A DNA stretch of 17,397 bases. It comes from Bacillota bacterium. Its GTDB lineage: Bacteria; Bacillota; Syntrophomonadia; Syntrophomonadales; Syntrophomonadaceae. Under the pieces are notes generated by a model that ran no database searches, was not told the origin of the DNA, and worked only from the letters and a program-made list of their open reading frames with translations. This document shows, piece by piece, positions 13,554-17,397 of the stretch. A program made the translations under genes and the position numbers. The stretch covers positions 1 to 17,397 of the forward strand of contig JAEWZB010000007.1 of NCBI GenBank assembly GCA_023395515.1, read 5' to 3'. Within the stretch, counting starts at the first letter, position 1, and each line of letters starts with the position of its first letter.

Positions 13554-14780
13554 ATGGAAAGGCTGTACTCAATGGGTGCCAAAGGCAAAAATATGGTGGT
13601 GTTAGTGGGGGTGGCAGTCTTTTTGTGGGCTTTGACGTTGGGGGGCTGTGATTCCGGGCAGCATGTACGCTTGTATAATTCAAATGATTTGTACGCACTC
13701 GGTTTAAGCGAGCAAGATGTTATATATATTTACCCTGTTAAAGGAACTTTAAGTGCCGAGCCTACTGAATGTGCTGCTACTGATTTGCAAAGCTTTATGC
13801 ATCTGGCGAAAGCACTGATGCAGGTTGATATTGCCCCTGATATAGAGCAAAACGCGCTATCCTCACTATACCGAACCTTGACCTTTCAGGGAGAGCTGGT
13901 CAATGGCTATATTGCTGGTGAAATTGAAGGTAAAGCTTATATCCAGCGTCCTGACGGGGTAGTTTGCATATTACCGGAAACCGAGTATGAGTTTATGCTG
14001 GATATTTGCGGGATTACCCGTCCTTATCCAGAGGAACTTGACCAGAGAGAAATTTTAGAGCCGGTAAAGGCTATGGCGTCTCTCTATCGGGAAGGAAATA
14101 TTCCTTTAGAGAAGAAGTTTGACCCCAATTTGCCGCAGAATGTAAATTTTACCATTCCTATAGTGCGGACTGTAGATGATTTTTATTTAACTGATGCTTA
14201 TCCTTACATGCTTAGTGATGGAAAGCCGCCGGAAGGACAATATGTTGCCATTGTGCCTTGTGGTTATTATTACGGATTACAAATTGGAATGAACAAAATA
14301 GACGGGCAGTGGCAAGTAGATGGAGTGCGGGTAGCTCGCTCCAACCTTAAAACGATGTACTATCCTAATGAGGATTGGCGCCTGGTGATTTTCGGCCCTT
14401 CCATTACTGATATTTCGGGCTGGGGGATGCATAAGCTGGATAGAATCGAGCTATATGATTATAAAACCGGTGAGGTTTTATGGCAAGCTGACGGACTTTG
14501 CATCAGCGGAGGAAGTGCTTGGTCGAAGGATGGCAGGTATTTTGCCTTCAGCCATGAAATCGGCCGGGCCCAAAATAGTGGGCTGCAAACCATGCTGCTT
14601 GATACTGCTGCTATGACGGCGATAACTTTAGCTGCACCTGATGGAAAAACAGACACCAGGTTGGAGGCGCGTGAGTGGGCTGATGATAACGAGCTGTTGT
14701 TGACCTGCACTCCTAAAGGACAGGAAAGCTATGTGATGGTATATGATATACAGTCAGGTGTAATGTCAGCAGTACAGTAA
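13554..14780 (+). CDS. Lipoprotein of unknown function
   Basis: A 408-residue protein exported as a lipoprotein: the signal segment MVVLVGVAVFLWALTLGGC ends in a plausible lipobox (LGGC, Cys near residue 33). The rest is soluble. The C-terminal third contains WSKDGRYFAFSHEIG and REWADDNELLLTC, short strand motifs of the kind found in beta-propeller or TolB-like repeats, and GEVLWQADG nearby. Before that are DFYLTDAYPYMLSDG and YVAIVPCGYYYGLQIG. I cannot name the family. The start is ATG13554 with AAGGAG at 7 nt; the open frame reaches back to 13473, but that part has no ribosome binding site. It converges with the cell wall hydrolase gene, and its G+C is higher than that of the genes before the tRNA. 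Confidence 0.8.
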   Translation: MERLYSMGAKGKNMVVLVGVAVFLWALTLGGCDSGQHVRLYNSNDLYALGLSEQDVIYIYPVKGTLSAEPTECAATDLQSFMHLAKALMQVDIAPDIEQNALSSLYRTLTFQGELVNGYIAGEIEGKAYIQRPDGVVCILPETEYEFMLDICGITRPYPEELDQREILEPVKAMASLYREGNIPLEKKFDPNLPQNVNFTIPIVRTVDDFYLTDAYPYMLSDGKPPEGQYVAIVPCGYYYGLQIGMNKIDGQWQVDGVRVARSNLKTMYYPNEDWRLVIFGPSITDISGWGMHKLDRIELYDYKTGEVLWQADGLCISGGSAWSKDGRYFAFSHEIGRAQNSGLQTMLLDTAAMTAITLAAPDGKTDTRLEAREWADDNELLLTCTPKGQESYVMVYDIQSGVMSAVQ

Positions 14781-14790
14781 AACAGATAAA

Positions 14791-14825
14791 GTTGCCGGTA
14801 AAATTAAATATTAATAGCCGGCAAC
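14791..14825. terminator. Hairpin between convergent genes
   Basis: GTTGCCGG (14791-14798) and CCGGCAAC (14818-14825) are perfect arms with a 19-nt A+T loop. The right arm lies in the last codons of the hydrolase gene. On the minus strand TTTATCTGTTTT follows, so it is more plausible as the end of the hydrolase transcript; on the plus strand it may serve the lipoprotein gene weakly. Confidence 0.5.
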
Positions 14826-15320
14826 TCTGAAAAAAGTATGGTTACCGATAATAACCTTTTCGACTACCTCCTGCCAACCAATGGTGAAGCCATTATATTG
14901 TTCTATACCAGCGTTTATTCTGGAATTCTTATTATAATAGGCATTGGTATTGAACCATAGGCAAGTTCCGATGGGGTTAGGCTGAGTAGCATGGTTTTGC
15001 GCAATATATAAGCTGGAAGTCCATCCATGCTCATTAGTATTAGGGCAACGGGCAGCATATTCATACATTCCCTCAAAAGCACCTGATAATATTACTCCTG
15101 AAAAGGTATCTCCTCCAAATTCAGGTATATTCGCGGCCATACGATTTTTTACCACCCAGCAAACACCTTGTTTACCAATATATCCTTCGCCTCTGGCTTC
15201 TGAATATATAAGCCTGGCCAGTAGATCAATACCATCTCTACCGTAAAATTCTGATAGTCTGGGTTGATTACTTAAACAATCACCATAGTCTATTTTCAAT
15301 TCCCCCATTAAATTACCCAC
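14811..15320 (-). CDS. SleB/CwlJ-type cell wall hydrolase
   Basis: A peptidoglycan hydrolase of the family that includes the spore cortex-lytic enzymes SleB and CwlJ, which act on muramic-lactam cortex during germination. The domain fills almost the whole 169 residues: LLARLIYSEARGEGYIGKQG with the presumed catalytic Glu41, VCWVVKNRM, then DTFSGVILSGAFEGMYEYA, IGTCLWFNTNAYYN and IGNHTFFR. There is no signal peptide and no separate peptidoglycan-binding domain, as in CwlJ, which is retained in the spore coat. The frame opens at GTG15320; GAGGT lies 12 nt upstream, so the start is not secure and ATG15308 is an alternative. It follows the coiled-coil gene by 119 nt on the same strand, suggesting a common sporulation transcript. 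Confidence 0.88.
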   Translation of the reverse strand: MGNLMGELKIDYGDCLSNQPRLSEFYGRDGIDLLARLIYSEARGEGYIGKQGVCWVVKNRMAANIPEFGGDTFSGVILSGAFEGMYEYAARCPNTNEHGWTSSLYIAQNHATQPNPIGTCLWFNTNAYYNKNSRINAGIEQYNGFTIGWQEVVEKVIIGNHTFFRVAGY

Positions 15321-15439
15321 AATATGAAGGAGACCTCACCACCATTGTTATTCGAGACCCGGCTATATTCAAACGTTTAACCATTCGATAAATTACTGTT
15401 GTCTATAGCAGTAGTCTGGAAATAGGTATTAACCAGACT

Positions 15440-15967
15440 TTAATGCTCTTGGTTGCACAGGTGTTTTATGGATTCGGCCAGTGCTTCCAGTTCATCTACG
15501 GCATTATTACCCGACTTTTTCATAGATGCAGTTTTCTCCTGATTCTTGTTGAGGTCATTACAATGGTTGTTAAGCTGGGCAGCAATTTCATCCAACTGCA
15601 ACTTGACCTCGGTTAGGACATTGGTGATAACATCAACCTGATTCTGAATTTGCGTCTGCACGTTGGTTATGACATCAATCTGGTTCTGGATTTGCGTTTG
15701 TACGCTGGTTATGACGTTTACATCAGTCTTAAGGTCGGTTAATACATTGGTTATGACATCAACATTAGTTTGGATTTCTTCCTGCCCCTGAGTGGTGACA
15801 TTACTTATCTCCCAATTAACTGCCTGGGGAGGCGGTGTAAATGGGAACCCCTGGAATGGTTGCATATTGTTGATAACTTCAACTCTGATTGGTTTTAAAT
15901 ATTCCAACTCTTTTCGTTTAGGTTTAGGCAGATGTTTTCTAGGCCTTTTTCTCTCAGGTAGTAACAA
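15440..15967 (-). CDS. Coiled-coil repeat protein, probable spore-layer component
   Basis: Unknown family. The N-terminus is very basic (LPERKRPRKHLPKPKRKELE), followed by a Pro/Phe-rich linker (MQPFQGFPFTPPPQAVNW). Residues 69-124 are four exact-length 14-residue units of the type VDVITNVxTxIQNQ. They give an unbroken heptad pattern: positions 69, 76, 83, 90 and so on are V, L, V, Q, I, Q, V, L, and positions 72, 79, 86 and so on are I, L, I, I, I, I, I, V. It continues to about residue 132. The C-terminus is charged. There is no signal peptide or membrane segment. The start is TTG15967 with GGAGGGG 8 nt upstream. The sigma-K-like promoter and the hydrolase downstream suggest a coat or exosporium protein; this is inference. 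A decayed partial copy lies at 12916-13130. Confidence 0.75.
   Translation of the reverse strand: MLLPERKRPRKHLPKPKRKELEYLKPIRVEVINNMQPFQGFPFTPPPQAVNWEISNVTTQGQEEIQTNVDVITNVLTDLKTDVNVITSVQTQIQNQIDVITNVQTQIQNQVDVITNVLTEVKLQLDEIAAQLNNHCNDLNKNQEKTASMKKSGNNAVDELEALAESIKHLCNQEH
15596..15763 (-). repeat. Four 42-bp tandem repeats inside the coiled-coil gene
   Basis: Each unit encodes 14 residues, two heptads, around VITNV or VITSV. On the plus strand TTATGAC or TGATAAC recurs every 42 bp. The units are similar but not identical, and the inner two share the same protein ending TQIQNQ. Confidence 0.85.
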
Positions 15968-16013
15968 TATTGTTCCCCTCCTTAAAATATCTCTCTTCTA
16001 CGGTCCAATACTG

Positions 16014-16041
16014 TAATATATGAGAAATGGATTAATTTTGT
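16014..16041 (-). promoter_or_regulatory. Candidate sigma-K promoter of the coiled-coil gene
   Basis: Read on the minus strand, CATATATTA (16022 down to 16014) fits CATAnnnTA exactly, with AC (16041-16040) 17 bp upstream. Transcription would begin near 16006, giving a leader of about 40 nt with the strong ribosome binding site at the expected place. Confidence 0.5.
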
Positions 16042-16142
16042 CAGTAGTTAAAAAAGTTCTGGTACATTGTAGTTAGAGTACTTAAATCAAAAAGCTTGAT
16101 CCTTCTAACAACCGCCTAGGAATCCTCGCTGCACCGTTGTTT

Positions 16143-16165
16143 AAAATCAACCATTGGTTGATTTT
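16143..16165. terminator. Perfect 11-bp-arm palindrome
   Basis: Arms AAAATCAACCA (16143-16153) and TGGTTGATTTT (16155-16165) flank one T and are followed by a further T. It could be a bidirectional hairpin or a protein-binding site between the divergent coiled-coil and HTH-methyltransferase genes. The loop is tight, so inner pairs must open in RNA. Confidence 0.45.
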
Positions 16166-16187
16166 TCAGGTATATATACAACGCATA

Positions 16188-16202
16188 TTCGATAGTATCG
16201 AA
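16188..16202. promoter_or_regulatory. Palindromic candidate operator of the HTH-methyltransferase gene
   Basis: TTCGATA-G-TATCGAA is a perfect 15-bp palindrome. It lies where a -35 would be relative to TATAAT at 16216-16221, and about 60 bp before the start codon. A repressor bound here would block the promoter; autoregulation by the HTH domain of the adjacent protein is a natural guess. Confidence 0.45.
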
Positions 16203-16261
16203 AAGCACTTCCGAATATAATTTAATTATTAACATCAGTCATGTGGAATAAGGGGATTACA

Positions 16262-17089
16262 ATGATAAATAATAAGAAAATCGGAAAGCGCATTGCATTG
16301 CTACGCAAAGAAAATGGATATACTCAGGAGGAGTTGGCCGAAATTCTCCATATAACCGGGCAGGCAGTCTCGAAATGGGAAAAGGGCAATGCATTACCGG
16401 ATACAAGCTTGTTACCCGCATTAGCGCGGATATTGAAAACATCCATTGACCGGTTGCTTACCGGAGAAGAACCGGAGATGAAAAAAAGTCCTTACGACGC
16501 AGAGTACAATCAAGAGGAATATTATTGGGGATTAGAGCCTTCAGCGCTGGCGGAGATGACTATGACCATGTTTGATCCAATAGAATCCGGCCATCGTTTA
16601 CTGGACATTGGCAGTGGCGAAGGAAGGGATGCGATTTATTTTGCCCAATGCGGTTTGATTGTCGATGCATTAGAAATTTCTGTGCCGGGGATAGAGAAAA
16701 TCAAGCAATATAGTCAGGCGAAGGGATTGCCTATTCATGCCCTGCATGCAAATATGATCGATTATGAAATGGATAATAATTATGACATTATTTATTCTAT
16801 GGGAACGTTGCAGTTTTTACCGATGGAAAAACGGCGGAAGCATTTTGAGAACTATAAAAAGCATACCTGTGTGGGCGGCATTAATACGCATCTTGTTTTT
16901 GTAGAAAAACCGTTTATTACATTAGCTCCTGATTGGCAGAAAAATGAGTTCTTTTATAGGTCAGGTGACTTGGCGAGTTATTATTATGATTGGCAGATTA
17001 TCTATTGTGAGGAGCAAATCGTTGATTGTAAGTCGGGAAATAATCCACATCAGCATGCGGTAAATTCCATTATTGCTAAAAAAGTATGA
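16262..17089 (+). CDS. XRE-type HTH regulator fused to a TehB-like methyltransferase
   Basis: One 275-residue protein with two parts. Residues 3-68 are a helix-turn-helix of the XRE/HTH_3 type (IGKRIALLRKENGYTQEELA, ITGQAVSKWEKG, SIDRLLTGE). Residues about 80-275 are a class I SAM-dependent methyltransferase: motif I is RLLDIGSGEGRDAIYFAQ (about 110-127), then LHANMIDYEM, DIIYSMGTLQFLP and the end region FYRSGDLASYYYDWQIIYCE. The order and spacing recall TehB, a tellurite/thiopurine-type methyltransferase, though the substrate here is unknown. The start ATG16262 follows AAGGGG at 6 nt; the frame is open to 16241 without a better site. Upstream lie two palindromes. It may methylate a toxic small molecule and sense SAM or substrate to control its own gene; that is speculation. 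Confidence 0.85.
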   Translation: MINNKKIGKRIALLRKENGYTQEELAEILHITGQAVSKWEKGNALPDTSLLPALARILKTSIDRLLTGEEPEMKKSPYDAEYNQEEYYWGLEPSALAEMTMTMFDPIESGHRLLDIGSGEGRDAIYFAQCGLIVDALEISVPGIEKIKQYSQAKGLPIHALHANMIDYEMDNNYDIIYSMGTLQFLPMEKRRKHFENYKKHTCVGGINTHLVFVEKPFITLAPDWQKNEFFYRSGDLASYYYDWQIIYCEEQIVDCKSGNNPHQHAVNSIIAKKV

Positions 17090-17315
17090 TGGCATAACCG
17101 CTGGGGGAAAAAGGGAGTGAGCAAGCAAGATATGCGTTTGGCCAGTTGAGTCCATAAAATTGTGTAAATAAGAAAAACATAAGCAATCTTGGATGGAGCC
17201 AGATACTGATATCACCCGTATATATTTTCCTAATGGATTGCGAAGGAGAAAATGAAATGCTGTTCCACTAAAAAGATAATCAGGATTTAGCTTTTCAACC
17301 ACATAAAGAGAGTAC
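17090..17315. other. Intergenic region, no gene seen
   Basis: No open frame here has a credible start and length. An AAAAAGGGAG (17108-17117) precedes a ten-codon frame ending TGA, which I do not count as a gene. Around 17150-17170 CATAAAATTGTGTAAATAA resembles the ends of some IS256-like elements, but nothing else of such an element is present. Confidence 0.5.
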
Positions 17316-17349
17316 TATCGTTGTAAAAAGTACAGTTTAACGATAAAAT
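17316..17349 (+). promoter_or_regulatory. Promoter with overlapping inverted repeat for the edge gene
   Basis: TTGTAA (17321-17326) and TAAAAT (17344-17349) are spaced 17 bp apart. Arms TATCGTT (17316-17322) and AACGATA (17339-17345) overlap both hexamers, the usual geometry of a repressor-controlled promoter. Confidence 0.5.
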
Positions 17350-17381
17350 GTAAAATACTAACAGCTTTAAGGAGTATGGAC

Positions 17382-17397
17382 ATGGTACGCCAAGAGA
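17382..17397 (+). CDS. Start of a truncated gene at the window edge
   Basis: Only MVRQE is visible. AAGGAG (17369-17374) lies 7 nt before ATG17382; the in-frame ATG17376 is too close to it. A promoter with an overlapping inverted repeat precedes it. Such an operator would fit a TetR-type or similar self-regulating repressor, but five residues cannot show it. Confidence 0.5.

Noticed and set aside
15596..15763. CRISPR-like array or non-coding tandem repeat
   Set aside because: The 42-bp periodicity is fully explained by in-frame double heptads; there are no unique spacers.
17140..17180. End of an IS256-like element
   Set aside because: Only a short A+T-rich similarity from memory (CATAAAATTGTGTAAATAA); no transposase fragment and no matching opposite end.
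16961..17302. Minus-strand 113-codon frame at the end of the methyltransferase gene
   Set aside because: It is mostly antisense to the methyltransferase 3' end, lacks a ribosome binding site and shows no motif.

Overview
The window looks like chromosome from a spore-forming, low-to-moderate G+C member of the Clostridia, possibly close to Syntrophomonadaceae (inferred from gene order and protein character; no database search was possible). The evidence is a strongly Gram-positive style of ribosome binding site, frequent GTG and TTG starts, the sporulation-associated gene ytaF inside a polA-mutM-ytaF-coaE cluster, a SleB/CwlJ-type cell wall hydrolase, and one promoter-like site that fits the late mother-cell sporulation consensus.

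Layout. 1-1565 is a complete-looking IS1182-type insertion sequence with 10-bp terminal inverted repeats, a hairpin just inside each end and an intact transposase. It abuts two tandem terminators (1565-1622). 1683-7068 is a conserved co-directional block: DNA polymerase I, formamidopyrimidine-DNA glycosylase, YtaF membrane protein, dephospho-CoA kinase and a membrane-anchored lytic transglycosylase, closed by a terminator. 7242-8894 is a stand-alone membrane-anchored oligopeptide-binding protein. A tRNA-Leu(GAG) with a near-consensus promoter follows (8915-9123).

Downstream of the tRNA the window becomes accessory. 9206-9400 is a G+C-richer stretch full of hairpins that I cannot identify. 9451-10333 holds two small secreted proteins on the minus strand. 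10806-12135 is an ECF-type sigma factor overlapping a membrane anti-sigma protein with a DUF4367-like extracellular domain, followed by a secreted DUF6147-like protein (12227-12652). An almost identical 30-bp bipartite box (identical 11-bp and 10-bp blocks, both 9 bp apart) lies just upstream of that secreted-protein gene and again, inverted, on the other side of the sigma gene. I read it as the promoter recognised by this sigma factor. 12845-13130 is a decayed partial copy of the coiled-coil gene found intact at 15440-15967. 13554-14780 encodes an unknown lipoprotein. 14811-15967 (minus strand) pairs a cell wall hydrolase with a 42-bp-repeat coiled-coil protein behind a sigma-K-like promoter. 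16262-17089 is an HTH regulator fused to a TehB-like methyltransferase with a palindromic candidate operator, and a new gene starts at the right edge.

How the parts may work together. The polA block is housekeeping DNA repair and metabolism with a sporulation gene embedded. The accessory part looks like two cell-envelope modules: an envelope-sensing sigma/anti-sigma switch controlling small secreted proteins, and a late-sporulation pair (coat-like coiled coil plus cortex-lytic-type hydrolase). Functions of the small secreted proteins, the lipoprotein and the coiled-coil protein remain unknown.
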